Positions 52,333 to 61,166 of a DNA stretch of 64,000 nucleotides are shown here, piece by piece. Each line of letters starts with the position of its first letter. Position 1 is the stretch's first letter. The stretch comes from Desulfobotulus alkaliphilus (GTDB lineage Bacteria; Desulfobacterota; Desulfobacteria; Desulfobacterales; ASO4-4). The position numbers were made by a program, and so were the translations under genes. Where the stretch lies: the NCBI RefSeq assembly GCF_007830435.1, contig NZ_VLLC01000006.1, positions 56,404-120,403 of the forward strand, given 5' to 3'. The notes under the pieces were generated by a model. The model did no database searches. It was not told the DNA's origin and saw only the letters and a program-made list of their open reading frames with translations.

Positions 52333-53622
52333 ATGACTGAAGGGAAGGTCATGAACCGGTGGCTTGTGGTGATGGGTGCCATCATGGTTCAGATGTGTCT
52401 GGGGGCAATCTACGCCTGGTCCGTGTTCACGGGAGCACTGCAGGATGCCGGTTGGACGGCGGCCCAGACACAGGTGGTATTTTCCGTGGCACTGGTTTCC
52501 TATGCCCTGTCCATGGTGGGTGCAGGCTTCAAGCTGAATACGGTGGGCCCCCGAAATATGGCCATACTGGGCGGTCTGATTCTCGGTACCGGCTATGTGA
52601 TTGCAGGCCTTTTCGGTGGCACAAACTTCTGGATACTGCTGATTTTCATCGGTATTGTGGGCGGTACAGGTATTGGTGTAGGCTATGTGGTACCCATTGC
52701 CGTGGGCATGCGCTGGTTTCCCGATAAAAAGGGTCTCATCACTGGCCTTGCCGTAGCAGGCTTCGGCCTCGGTGCCATGCTCTGGGTCAAGCTTGCGGGA
52801 AGCATGGGTAACCTCATTGCCAATTTCGGCTTAGGCACCACTTTCATTATTCTCGGCATCACCTTTGCCGTTTTTGTTACCATCGGCGGGATGTTCATGG
52901 TCTTCCCTCCCGAAGGCTGGCTGCCCGCAGGCTATACACCTGAGACCAGCTCTGCCGGAGGAACCAGCAGTGTGGCTGTGGAATTCGGTGCCGGTGAAAT
53001 GGTAAAAACCCCGCAGTTCTGGATGATCTTTTTCACCTTTGCCTTCCTTGCCAGTGCAGGCCTCATGAGCATCGGCCTCATGCAGCTTTATCCCATGGAA
53101 GCCCTCATGGCCAATGGCATGGACAGGGTTTCGGCCATGGCCGTTGCGGGAACCGCCATGGCTGTCTTCTTTTCCATCGCCAATGCCGCAGGCCGCGTGG
53201 TATGGGGCATGATCTCCGATGTTCTGGGCCGTAAAAACTCCATGGTCATCCTTGCCTTCTCCCAGGGTCTCGTGGTCATGGCCTTTACCTATATGGCCGG
53301 AACACCGGCCCTTCTCTACCTCGGCGCCACCCTCATCGGTTTCAACTTCGGTGGCGGTCTTGCCCTCTTCCCCACCCTGACAGCGGACACCTTCGGTACC
53401 CAGAGTGTGGGCAGAAACTACCCCCTCATTTTCCTTGCCTATGGCGCAGGCGCCCTGCTGGGTCCCAACCTCGGCGGCATTCTGGGGGGCATGGGGAAAT
53501 TTGGAATGGCCTTCACCATCTGCGGTATCCTCTGTCTCATGGGCGGTATCCTTACCATGATGCTGCGCGCCCCTGAAAAAAAAACGGATGAGGCCGTAGA
53601 AGCCGAAATGGAAGCCGCATAA
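52333..53622 (+). CDS. MFS transporter, OFA (oxalate/formate antiporter) family
   Basis: A 429-aa, ~12-helix carrier. OFA-type features: QMCLGAIYAWSVFTGAL in helix 1, GIGVGYVVPIAVGMRWFPDKKGLITGLAVAGFG around helix 4-5, and GRVVWGMISDVLGRKNSMV after helix 7-8. OFA carriers exchange small carboxylates such as oxalate, formate, lactate or pyruvate; the substrate here is not evident. AAGGAGG precedes the start. Single-gene unit with its own operator-like dyad and a terminator at 53715. Confidence 0.9.
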   Translation: MTEGKVMNRWLVVMGAIMVQMCLGAIYAWSVFTGALQDAGWTAAQTQVVFSVALVSYALSMVGAGFKLNTVGPRNMAILGGLILGTGYVIAGLFGGTNFWILLIFIGIVGGTGIGVGYVVPIAVGMRWFPDKKGLITGLAVAGFGLGAMLWVKLAGSMGNLIANFGLGTTFIILGITFAVFVTIGGMFMVFPPEGWLPAGYTPETSSAGGTSSVAVEFGAGEMVKTPQFWMIFFTFAFLASAGLMSIGLMQLYPMEALMANGMDRVSAMAVAGTAMAVFFSIANAAGRVVWGMISDVLGRKNSMVILAFSQGLVVMAFTYMAGTPALLYLGATLIGFNFGGGLALFPTLTADTFGTQSVGRNYPLIFLAYGAGALLGPNLGGILGGMGKFGMAFTICGILCLMGGILTMMLRAPEKKTDEAVEAEMEAA

Positions 53623-53714
53623 AAGATGGATTCATCCGTAAGATAATTTTCATAAAAACAAGACCTAATGCCTCCTTCTCCACCGGGAAAGGGAGGCCGG
53701 GTGAAGATTCAAAG

Positions 53715-53754
53715 CAAACGGTCAGCCTCCCCTGAAAGGGAGACTGACCGTTTG
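53715..53754 (+). terminator. Terminator after the MFS gene
   Basis: CAAACGGTCAG-c-CTCCC (53715-53731) pairs with GGGAG-a-CTGACCGTTTG (53738-53754), loop CTGAAA, followed by TTTATG. Stem of 16 pairs with one mismatch. A weaker hairpin (CCTCC/GGGAGG) precedes it. Confidence 0.8.
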
Positions 53755-53762
53755 TTTATGCG

Positions 53763-54102
53763 TAACTGTTCAGCACAGTTTTCCAAAACTACGCAAGCCA
53801 GATGCACAGGCTCCAGGCTATTTGCCCGTGACGCAATCTTATTCGGGAGCTTCTTGCCCTGTGCGGAAGCGGCAAAAACTCGCCGCCACAGGCAGGATAA
53901 GCTTTTTGATTACCATGGCAGGCTTAAGCACGCTGCCTTTGTGGCGGCTCAGACAGTTTGCCGCTTCTTTCGCACAGGCCTGCAAAGCTCTGATCCGAAA
54001 CGATTGCAATGTCACTTGCAAATAGCCACGGAGCCTTGCAGCAGTACGAAGCTGCTGCAATTTTAGCATCGGCAGTTCGGAATAAACCATGCTGAATAAT
54101 TA
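53763..54102. repeat. Palindromic MITE-like element, copy 4
   Basis: A ~340-bp copy in inverted orientation relative to copies 2 and 3. Left end TAACTGTTCAGCACAGTTT, right end AAACCATGCTGAATAATTA (imperfect inverted repeat). The interior is nearly identical to copy 3. It sits between the MFS terminator and the convergent DUF4198 gene. Frames on both strands are by-products. Confidence 0.85.
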
Positions 54103-54139
54103 GGTTTATGTTTAACAAGCCTGCCCAGATACAGAACTG

Positions 54140-54958
54140 TCAGATCTCAGGAACAAAGGGCAGGGCAAAGGTCATGGTGGCCGTGTAGCTGATGCTCTCA
54201 CATTTTAAAGCCTTCTCACCCGTGGCGGGAAAACTCCGGCTGGCCGTTACGATCCAGGGACCGTAAAATTCTTCCAGCGTCAGCTTTGCCATGCCTGCGG
54301 CATTGGAGCGGGTTTTTTCTGTCCGGGCATTGGGCGCCACAAGGTTGCTTGCCGTCACTTCATAATCCGCTGCGGGCTTGCCATCCACCAGCACCCTGAC
54401 CTCAAGGCTGTCCCCCGGCTGCAGGCGGTTGGGATTGACCATGGGCACAATTTCCACCTTCTGCCCTATGGGTGTTGCAAAGGGATTGCTGTCCGGTCCG
54501 TCTAAGGGAAGGGTCCGCTGGGGCAGAACAGAAACCAGGGCCTTGGCATATTTTTCATAATAGATCTGGTGAAAATCCTTTTTCCCTTCCACAGGACCAT
54601 AAAAGGCTGGTTTTGTATGGGCCGCAAAAACCCTGGCTCCCGGCGTATGCATATCCACACGCAATGCCCGGAAACCCTCACTGCCCACCTCCATGGGAAT
54701 ACGGCTGCCATCGGGCTCTATGCGCTCCAGCCCGCCCCAGACCCTGTCCGAGATAAAATCCGCCACCGGATAACTGTGGCCCCACCCGAAATAAACAACG
54801 GTCTTGGCCCTTGGCGTGGGTGCATACTTGGCGTGCTGCCAGAGGGCAGGCGTATAATCGGTCATATTGATCCACAGATCATGGGCAAAAACCTGGGATA
54901 CCATCAGGCCCAGTCCCATAAATATGCCCGCCATCAACTTTCCTGCTTTTTTCTTCAT
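54140..54958 (-). CDS. DUF4198-family periplasmic protein
   Basis: A 272-aa secreted protein. The ATG at 54958 follows AAGGAG (a GTG one codon earlier is less likely). Signal peptide to about residue 25 (SQVFAHDLW). The mature start HDLWINMTDY and the C-terminal Ig-like segment (DSLEVRVLVDGKPAADYEVT, NAAGMAKLTL) are typical of DUF4198, a family often found with nickel or cobalt uptake systems. It is divergent from the reductase cluster across a 439-nt gap and may be a periplasmic binder of the same cargo. Confidence 0.85.
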   Translation of the reverse strand: MKKKAGKLMAGIFMGLGLMVSQVFAHDLWINMTDYTPALWQHAKYAPTPRAKTVVYFGWGHSYPVADFISDRVWGGLERIEPDGSRIPMEVGSEGFRALRVDMHTPGARVFAAHTKPAFYGPVEGKKDFHQIYYEKYAKALVSVLPQRTLPLDGPDSNPFATPIGQKVEIVPMVNPNRLQPGDSLEVRVLVDGKPAADYEVTASNLVAPNARTEKTRSNAAGMAKLTLEEFYGPWIVTASRSFPATGEKALKCESISYTATMTFALPFVPEI

Positions 54959-55397
54959 CACCTTCTCCTTTTTTAGTTTAAGCGAAAAATCTAAAACAAT
55001 GCCTACATTTCTGTTTTTTAAAAGTCAATTTGTTTTTGAATTGTAAAAATAAACTTTACACATACAAATTCTTTCCCCAAACCAATATTTTCAGCCATGG
55101 AAACCTGAATCAGAAAGATGACAGGAAGAGGCCCTGTGCCTTTGGCGGTCTCCCCTGAAGGACTCCTTCCCCATATCTTCCGGCTTTTCATCCAGTGATT
55201 TTGTAAACCGGATCTTTGCAAACTTAAACAATCTTTACAGATATAAATTATTTAGCCTAGACAAATTTTATTCTTGACTTCGCATACCACCCCGACTATC
55301 TCTTCCCGAATTGACAGAGGGATTTCCACGGCTCCCCATTCCGGGGCCTGAGCACAGGCAAAAAAATGACCCACATTTTTAAAAGGTTTTTTTACCC
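54959..55397. other. Divergent intergenic region
   Basis: A 439-nt AT-rich gap between divergent genes with no coding frame. It must hold promoters for both sides. I see no Fur, NikR or riboswitch signature that I would trust. Confidence 0.4.
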
Positions 55398-56624
55398 ATG
55401 AAAAAACGATGCCCCGCAGCAAGTCTTCCGCCCATGCAAAAATCCCGCAGGGGCAGGTGCTTTTTTCCACTGCTGCTTGCCCTTATCTTTTTTCTTCCCA
55501 TGGCAAGCCCTGCAGACCCCGGCTTTCTTTTCCTTGAACCCGGCCCTGAAATGCGACGTTCCGGTGGGGGCAATACCCAGGGGGGCGGCCATGGTACAGG
55601 TATGGGTATGCAGAGAAAAAAAGAGGGGCAGGAAGCATCGGAAAATGAAAGGCAGGCCGACAGCAAAAAAACGGGAATGGAGGAAAAGGAAGAAAAAAGC
55701 GCCATGAAATCCAAGGGAAAGGGGCATCCCGGATCAGCGGCTCCGGAATCGGAAAAAGGAGAAAAAAAAGAACGGGAAAAAAGGGCAGCCATGTCCCACC
55801 CCGCCCACTATACCCTGCTTCTGGGCTGGCCACCTGCCATGAAAGCCCAAGCCCCGGAGGATCTTCTCAGGGCAGAGACGGCCATCCTGAGACCGGATCT
55901 TTCCAGAGAGATTCTTACACCACAGAAAGAAGGCCCCGCCATCCGCATCCGGGATGCGGCCCTGATTCAGGGGACCTACCACATCAGCGCATCACTGGAA
56001 AAAACCGACGATGAGGGCAGGATATTCAGGCTTTTCACCACAGCTTCCATGCGCAACACAGGAGAAAAGACAGATCCTCCCGAAAAAAATCCGGAAACTG
56101 CCCTTGAAGCCCATCTGCCATGGTTTTCCATGGAAGACCTGAGTCCGGATCCCGGCAACAACTTTGCAAGAATTCACAGAAAATATACGGGCGACACCCT
56201 GCCCCTGAGAATCCGGCTGGGGGGCATGCCCGTACCGGACCTTCCCGTTACCCTCACCACGGCAGAGGGCTGGCAGCAGACCCTGCACACGGATGAGGCC
56301 GGTCAGGTCAAGTTCATCCTGATCAAAGAACGCTTCCATGACAAAGGTGTGAACAAAGCCCCCATTACCTTTTATGCAAGGGCAGAACTGGACAGCCGTT
56401 CCGAAAAGCATCTGGAGATCATAAAAAGCGTCCGACCGGATGCCGGTGACAATCCCCCCGCTGGAACAGAGATTCTACGCACCTCCCTTGCCCTGACCGT
56501 TCATCCCACGCCCCTGGACTGGGAAAGCCGGGCCGCAGGATTTTACACCCTGATTCTCACGGGCCTTGTCATCGGGCTGGGTACGGCCATCCGGAGAAGA
56601 AAACGGAGGGGAAGATGGTTCTGA
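55398..56624 (+). CDS. Secreted, C-terminally anchored protein with charged low-complexity region
   Basis: A 408-aa protein of unknown function. It has a signal peptide (hydrophobic ~21-37, then SPADPG). Residues ~50-130 are Gly/Met then Lys/Glu-rich low complexity. A folded middle (~235-375) includes an Ig-like segment resembling the DUF4198 C-terminus (GMPVPDLPVTLTT, then HTDEAGQVKFIL). A C-terminal membrane helix (~382-400) is followed by Arg/Lys. An in-frame ATG at 55434 is an alternative start. It is first in the operon before the polyferredoxin (70 nt), so it may be a periplasmic receptor or binder for the cargo. Confidence 0.65.
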   Translation: MKKRCPAASLPPMQKSRRGRCFFPLLLALIFFLPMASPADPGFLFLEPGPEMRRSGGGNTQGGGHGTGMGMQRKKEGQEASENERQADSKKTGMEEKEEKSAMKSKGKGHPGSAAPESEKGEKKEREKRAAMSHPAHYTLLLGWPPAMKAQAPEDLLRAETAILRPDLSREILTPQKEGPAIRIRDAALIQGTYHISASLEKTDDEGRIFRLFTTASMRNTGEKTDPPEKNPETALEAHLPWFSMEDLSPDPGNNFARIHRKYTGDTLPLRIRLGGMPVPDLPVTLTTAEGWQQTLHTDEAGQVKFILIKERFHDKGVNKAPITFYARAELDSRSEKHLEIIKSVRPDAGDNPPAGTEILRTSLALTVHPTPLDWESRAAGFYTLILTGLVIGLGTAIRRRKRRGRWF

Positions 56625-56694
56625 TACGGCCCCCATCAAGTGCTTGTCTCTGCAAGGAAATACCTGTTTTTTCGATTGTCCGGAGGAAAAAACC

Positions 56695-57717
56695 ATGCGC
56701 GTAGACCGTATCCGCCTCTTTGTTCAGGCCCTGTGTTTTGTTTTTCTCATCTATGGCGGCCTTACCATATTCTCCATTGGCACTGCCATTCCCACCATGG
56801 CCTGCATTTATGCGGAAAACCGGGGAGGCTCCTGCTTTCTTTATCCTTTTCAGCGCTTTCTCTCCATGCCCTGGGCCATGCTCTTCGGCAGTGCAGCCAC
56901 AGCCTTTCTCATCTATCTGGGCACCTTTTTCCTGTGGGCGCTGGTTTTTGGTAAAACCTTCTGCGGCTGGATATGCCCCTTGGGTTTTCTTCAGGATCTC
57001 ATCACAAAAATCCGGGAATGGGTGGGCATTGACGGCTCCCGCTTTGCCTGGAAAACACGGGACCGCTTCCAGTGGGTGAAGTATGCCCTTCTGGCACTGC
57101 TCATCCTTTTACCCATGGGCATAGGAAACAGCCTCCTCGGGCTGCCCAGATTCACGCCGGATCTGGCCGTTCCCTTCTGCCAGATCTGTCCGGGTAAACC
57201 CCTCATCCCCCTCTTTGAAGGCGACCTCAGCCATCTGATCATTGATTTTTCCAGCACCACAAAACTTGTTCTCTCAAGCCTTTCCATGCTCATTGCAGGA
57301 CTTTTCCTTGTGGGAGGCTTTGTCAAACGCCGCTACATCTGTGCCTTCTGCCCCATGGCGGCCCTGCTCTCCCTCTTTGACCGTATCGGCTTTGTGGGAC
57401 TTAAAAAAAAAGGAGAAGCCTGCACCTGCTGCGGCAACTGCTTCAGGGCCTGCCCCATGGAAATCCGGGAGATCGCCGAGCTCCGGGACAAAAAACACAT
57501 GGTCACCCAGGACTGCATGCTCTGCATGCGCTGCATTGAAGTCTGCCCGGAAAACAAGGCACTGACGGCCACCATCATAGGACTGCCCGTTTTTTCCGCA
57601 TCCGCCGAAGGCTTCCTGAAACGCCAGAATAAAACAGCTTCAGCAGGAGGCCCCTTCCATGGGGAGACCCCGGCCCTGCAAGATACCGCCACAGACCCAG
57701 AAAGTGCTTCCAAATGA
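56695..57717 (+). CDS. NapH-like membrane polyferredoxin
   Basis: A 340-aa membrane iron-sulfur protein. The ATG at 56695 follows GGAGGAAAA; an earlier in-frame start lies within the previous gene. Four or more membrane helices carry the NapH/NosR-type Cys motifs FCGWICPLGF, PFCQICPGKP and ICAFCPMAA. The C-terminal part has two ferredoxin [4Fe-4S] motifs, CTCCGNCFRACP and CMLCMRCIEVCP. Such proteins pass electrons from quinol or a membrane pool to cytoplasmic or periplasmic acceptors. Its stop overlaps the reductase start (ATGA), so it is the probable electron donor for the activator/reductase pair. Confidence 0.92.
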   Translation: MRVDRIRLFVQALCFVFLIYGGLTIFSIGTAIPTMACIYAENRGGSCFLYPFQRFLSMPWAMLFGSAATAFLIYLGTFFLWALVFGKTFCGWICPLGFLQDLITKIREWVGIDGSRFAWKTRDRFQWVKYALLALLILLPMGIGNSLLGLPRFTPDLAVPFCQICPGKPLIPLFEGDLSHLIIDFSSTTKLVLSSLSMLIAGLFLVGGFVKRRYICAFCPMAALLSLFDRIGFVGLKKKGEACTCCGNCFRACPMEIREIAELRDKKHMVTQDCMLCMRCIEVCPENKALTATIIGLPVFSASAEGFLKRQNKTASAGGPFHGETPALQDTATDPESASK

Positions 57718-59078
57718 AATCTGCCATCATCAAAAAACTGTCTGCCATTTCCGGAAAAAAAAGCCCTGAGGCTGCGGGAAGTCCTGAAGGTTCTTCAAAG
57801 GGCTCTCCCGAAGACCGTGTGGCCAGACGCCTGTCCCTGCACATGGCCATGGCCGTGCGGGAAATTTATGACGCCATTGCCATGGAAAAAAACCGGCCCG
57901 TATCCATGACCCCCTTTGACACCCTTTTTAAAAACTTTGCCGATGCACCGGAAAAAATTCTGCCCACAGGTCCCAGAAAAAAAATCGGCATCTACTGCAT
58001 GGCCGTGCCCGAAGAGCTGATCTACGCCGCAGGTGCCCTTCCCGTAAGGCTCTGCGCGGGCAGCGGCGATGCCGCAGAAGCCGGAGAAGCCCTTTTTCCG
58101 GACGTCTCCTGCCCCATGGTCAAGGCGGCCACGGGCTTCACCCGCACAGGTGTTCTGCCCATGTACAGGGAATGCGATCTCATCATCATTCCCACCACCT
58201 GCGACTGGAAGGTCAAACTGGGGGAGCTGATCTCCCGCCATGTTCCCGTAATGATGCTCTCGGTCCCCAAGTTCAAGGCAGCGGAAAGCTCCCGCAGGTT
58301 CTGGTACGCAGAAATCCGCAGACTGATGCATGCACTGGAAAAGGTTACCGGAAAACGCATCACCAGAAAAAAACTGAGGGCCGCCATGGATATGATGCAC
58401 AAGGCCCAGCAGGAATTCAGAAGGCTGCAGACCCTGCGCATGGATGACCTTTCCCTTATCCGGGGCAGGGATGCGGCTGCCGTGGCCAATGCCTGGTTCT
58501 ATATGGACGGAGCCGACTGGACCCTTGCTGCAAGAAATCTCAATGAAGAGCTTCTGGAAAGAAAAGAAAAGGGCATCGGCACAGCTCCCAGAACGGCCCC
58601 CCGCATTCTGCTCACCGGCTCCCCTGTGATTTTTCCCAACTGGAAAATACCGGATCTCATTGAAAATGCAGGCGGCACCCTCACCTGTGACGAGTTGTGC
58701 AGCTCCGGCAGGCTGCTCTGGGACATGGCCTGCATCGACGAACCCCTTTTTGACGATATGCTGGATGCTCTGGCGGACCGCTGTCTCCTGCCCTGCACCT
58801 GCCCCGTGTTCACGGACAGGGAAGACCGTAAAACCAGACTTTTCAGAATGATCAAAGACTACCGGGTGGAAGGGGTGGTGCATCACGTACTGAAAGGGTG
58901 CCATCCCTATGACATGGAACTGCGGCCCTTAGAGGCGGAGCTTGCTGCGGCAGGGGTTTCACAGCTCAAGATAGAAACGGACTACAGTCCCGAAGATACG
59001 GAACCCCTGCGCACCCGTGTGGAAGCCTTTGTGGAAACCCTTAAGGGCAGACGGCTGCGCATGGGAAAAAGCGCATAA
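57714..59078 (+). CDS. HgdB-like 2-hydroxyacyl-CoA-dehydratase-family reductase (DCCP-type)
   Basis: A 454-aa protein of the 2-hydroxyacyl-CoA dehydratase D-subunit family, including double-cubane-cluster proteins. Cysteines that could bind clusters: VSCPMVKAATGF, IIPTTCDWKVK, LTCDELCSSGR, PCTCPVFTDRE and VVHHVLKGCHPYDME. The family opening GIYCMAVPEELIYAAGALPVRL is clear. There is no second subunit or CoA-ester gene nearby, so it fits the single-subunit DCCP/YjiM type, which performs ATP-driven low-potential reductions. The neighbouring activase and polyferredoxin fit that role. The true substrate is unknown. Confidence 0.88.
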   Translation: MKSAIIKKLSAISGKKSPEAAGSPEGSSKGSPEDRVARRLSLHMAMAVREIYDAIAMEKNRPVSMTPFDTLFKNFADAPEKILPTGPRKKIGIYCMAVPEELIYAAGALPVRLCAGSGDAAEAGEALFPDVSCPMVKAATGFTRTGVLPMYRECDLIIIPTTCDWKVKLGELISRHVPVMMLSVPKFKAAESSRRFWYAEIRRLMHALEKVTGKRITRKKLRAAMDMMHKAQQEFRRLQTLRMDDLSLIRGRDAAAVANAWFYMDGADWTLAARNLNEELLERKEKGIGTAPRTAPRILLTGSPVIFPNWKIPDLIENAGGTLTCDELCSSGRLLWDMACIDEPLFDDMLDALADRCLLPCTCPVFTDREDRKTRLFRMIKDYRVEGVVHHVLKGCHPYDMELRPLEAELAAAGVSQLKIETDYSPEDTEPLRTRVEAFVETLKGRRLRMGKSA

Positions 59079-59254
59079 CCCAAGTCCACCAGAATAGTGA
59101 CCATACTTCTGAAGGCTTCGTTTAAATGGCTGCAAAATGGATATGTAGTACCCATAAAAAATCACTTCGCTTGATTTCATTGGATTTTCATAAAAAAAAT
59201 GACGGGCTTGGGATAGAAAAAATGCATAGAGAGGACGCATAGAAAGGAGGACAT

Positions 59255-60055
59255 ATGGATCTTTACCTTGGCATAGACATCGGCTCCACCACCACCAAAA
59301 TTGCCCTCATGGATACCGAAGGCCTTATGGGAAGCCGGGTGCAGTCCACGGGAGTACACTGCGGTGACACCGTGGAAACCGCCCTGAAGGATCTTCTCCG
59401 TGAAACCGGTCTGCGGCGGGAAGACATCCGCAAAACCGTGGCCACGGGCTATGGCCGCCGCCTCATTCCCTTTGCCGATGAGGTGATCAGTGAAATTACG
59501 GCCAATGTCCGGGGAACCTCCTGGAGCTGCACGGATCTGGATACGCCGGTACGCACCATCCTCAACATCGGTGGGCAGGACAGCAAGGTCATTGCCGTAG
59601 ACAGTTTCGGGGTTACGGAAAACTTTGCCATGAATGACAAGTGCGCCGCAGGAACGGGCCGTTTTCTGGAAACCGTGGCAAGGATACTGGAAATCAACAT
59701 GACAGACTTAGGCCCCCTTTCCATGGAAGCGGAGATCCCCCTGAAAATCAATGCCACCTGTGCCGTGTTTGCGGAATCCGAAATCATCTCCCTCATTGCC
59801 CGTAAAAAAGCCCCCTCGGAAATTGCCGCAGGAGCCCACTATGCCATTGCAAGGCGGCTTTCCCGCATGGCACGGCGGGTGGGTGTGACGGAACCCGTGG
59901 CCTTTGACGGCGGCCCTGCCCTGAACCGGGGCCTTGTAAAGGCCATAGAAGATGAGCTGGCCCTGGATATCCATGTCCCGGCATGGCCCCAGATCACAAC
60001 GGCCATCGGTGCCGCCCTTCTGGCAAGGGATGCCCACATGGCGGCCGCCGCATGA
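59255..60055 (+). CDS. Acyl-CoA-dehydratase activase (HgdC/YjiL-like ATPase)
   Basis: A 266-aa ASKHA-fold iron-sulfur ATPase. Motifs: GIDIGSTTTKIAL, NIGGQDSKVIAVD, the cluster Cys in NDKCAAGTGRFLE and the second in INATCAVFAESE, then VAFDGGPALNRG. The dimer holds one [4Fe-4S] cluster and couples ATP hydrolysis to injecting one electron into the HgdB-like partner encoded just upstream (176-nt gap). AAGGAGG precedes the ATG. It overlaps the SafE-like gene (ATGA). Confidence 0.95.
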   Translation: MDLYLGIDIGSTTTKIALMDTEGLMGSRVQSTGVHCGDTVETALKDLLRETGLRREDIRKTVATGYGRRLIPFADEVISEITANVRGTSWSCTDLDTPVRTILNIGGQDSKVIAVDSFGVTENFAMNDKCAAGTGRFLETVARILEINMTDLGPLSMEAEIPLKINATCAVFAESEIISLIARKKAPSEIAAGAHYAIARRLSRMARRVGVTEPVAFDGGPALNRGLVKAIEDELALDIHVPAWPQITTAIGAALLARDAHMAAAA

Positions 60056-60699
60056 GTGCTCTGCCTGCACTTCCCATGGAATTCCCCGCCCTTTTTCTGG
60101 CGGGTCTGGCCTTTGGCCTTGGCATCTGCAGCACCTCCTGCCTTCCCCTGATGGGAACCTGCATTCTGGGAAACAGCAGGAAAGCTTCCGATGGCATACT
60201 GGCCCTGCTGAGCTTTGTCTGCGGCAGACTGTTCACCGCAGGCCTTATCGGTGCCATTTTCGGCAGGCTGGGGCAGGCGGCCATGGCCCGGCTGGAAACC
60301 CCGTCCATGGCACTGGCTTCGGGCCTCTTCACCCTTCTGGCGGGACTCTTTCTCCTGTTCCGGCCACGGTGCAGCGGATGTGCCAGCAGGAAAAGGGCGG
60401 CTGCCCCTCCCCTGCTGCTGGGTCTGGCAAGCCCTCTGGTGCCCTGCCTGCCCTATGCGGCCATGATGGCGGCAGCGGCGGCCTCGGGTTCCGCCATGAA
60501 GGGTGCGGGCCTTGCCGTGGTTTTCACCCTTGGCACCAGCCTTTCTCCCCTGATTCTGGCCTGCATGGCCATGGGTTGGGTGGGAGCAGGCATGGCCGGA
60601 AAACTTCCCCGGCAGATTGAAGGCTTTTCAAGGGCTGCCGGACTGGTGGTGGCCATTTTCGGCATCAAAACCCTGCTGCTGGGTCTGGGGATGGCCTGA
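60052..60699 (+). CDS. DsbD/SafE-like membrane protein
   Basis: A 215-aa, ~6-helix protein of the DsbD_2/COG2836 group. The ATG at 60052 overlaps the activase stop; an upstream in-frame start lies inside the activase. Conserved Cys positions are GICSTSCLPLMG in helix 1 and SPLVPCLPY in helix 4, the place of the redox pair in CcdA/DsbD. It could move reducing power across the membrane or export a small anion. Its coupling to the activase ties it to the reductase system. Confidence 0.8.
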   Translation: MSALPALPMEFPALFLAGLAFGLGICSTSCLPLMGTCILGNSRKASDGILALLSFVCGRLFTAGLIGAIFGRLGQAAMARLETPSMALASGLFTLLAGLFLLFRPRCSGCASRKRAAAPPLLLGLASPLVPCLPYAAMMAAAAASGSAMKGAGLAVVFTLGTSLSPLILACMAMGWVGAGMAGKLPRQIEGFSRAAGLVVAIFGIKTLLLGLGMA

Positions 60700-60772
60700 G
60701 TGCAGAAGCAGGGACCAGATCATCCCTTGCAGGGGCAGGCCCCTGTGCCTCCCCTTCTCCCCTCTTCTGTCG

Positions 60773-60799
60773 GCGGGTACCCGTAAAGGGTTCCCCTAC
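60773..60799. repeat. REP-like palindrome, copy A
   Basis: A 27-bp sequence with core CCCGTAAAGGG, nearly identical in reverse complement to 63581-63607 (two differences). The gap 60700-61166 also holds GTCCTTAA/TTAAGGAC (60889-60918) but no gene; the TonB receptor promoter must lie here. Confidence 0.6.
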
Positions 60800-61166
60800 A
60801 AAAAGGGACCATAAAAAACATCCGTAGGGGCACCCCCCCTTGCCTGCCCTACCTGCTCCTTTATGGCGTTGAGGCTGGTTGTGGGTATTGTCCTTAAGGG
60901 CTTTAAGGTCGTTAAGGACTTTAAAGAAGATGAGGGTAAAAGCGCATTGCCGAACCCTCAAAACGATATTTTTACACCCCAGTGATCCTTGCGGCCATGG
61001 AAGTTCATGCCCTGCATGAACAGCCATCGCCCAGGGTTTTAGTCGCAACTAAACCATTAAGCATGACAAAATTATTTTACATAAAATCTTTAACCTTTCT
61101 GATGACCAGCAAGGCTCAGACTGCGTGGTTATCAGATTCACTTTTAAGATATAAAGGAGATGTGGC

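Noticed and set aside
53668-54066. A 132-codon frame in repeat copy 4 resembling frames in copies 2 and 3
   Set aside because: The element is palindromic, so similar frames occur on both strands and with variable ends; no ribosome site or known domain.
60700-61166. Cobalamin riboswitch upstream of the TonB receptor
   Set aside because: I looked for the conserved B12-box type sequence and a matching fold and found neither; the gap shows only REP-like and simple inverted repeats.
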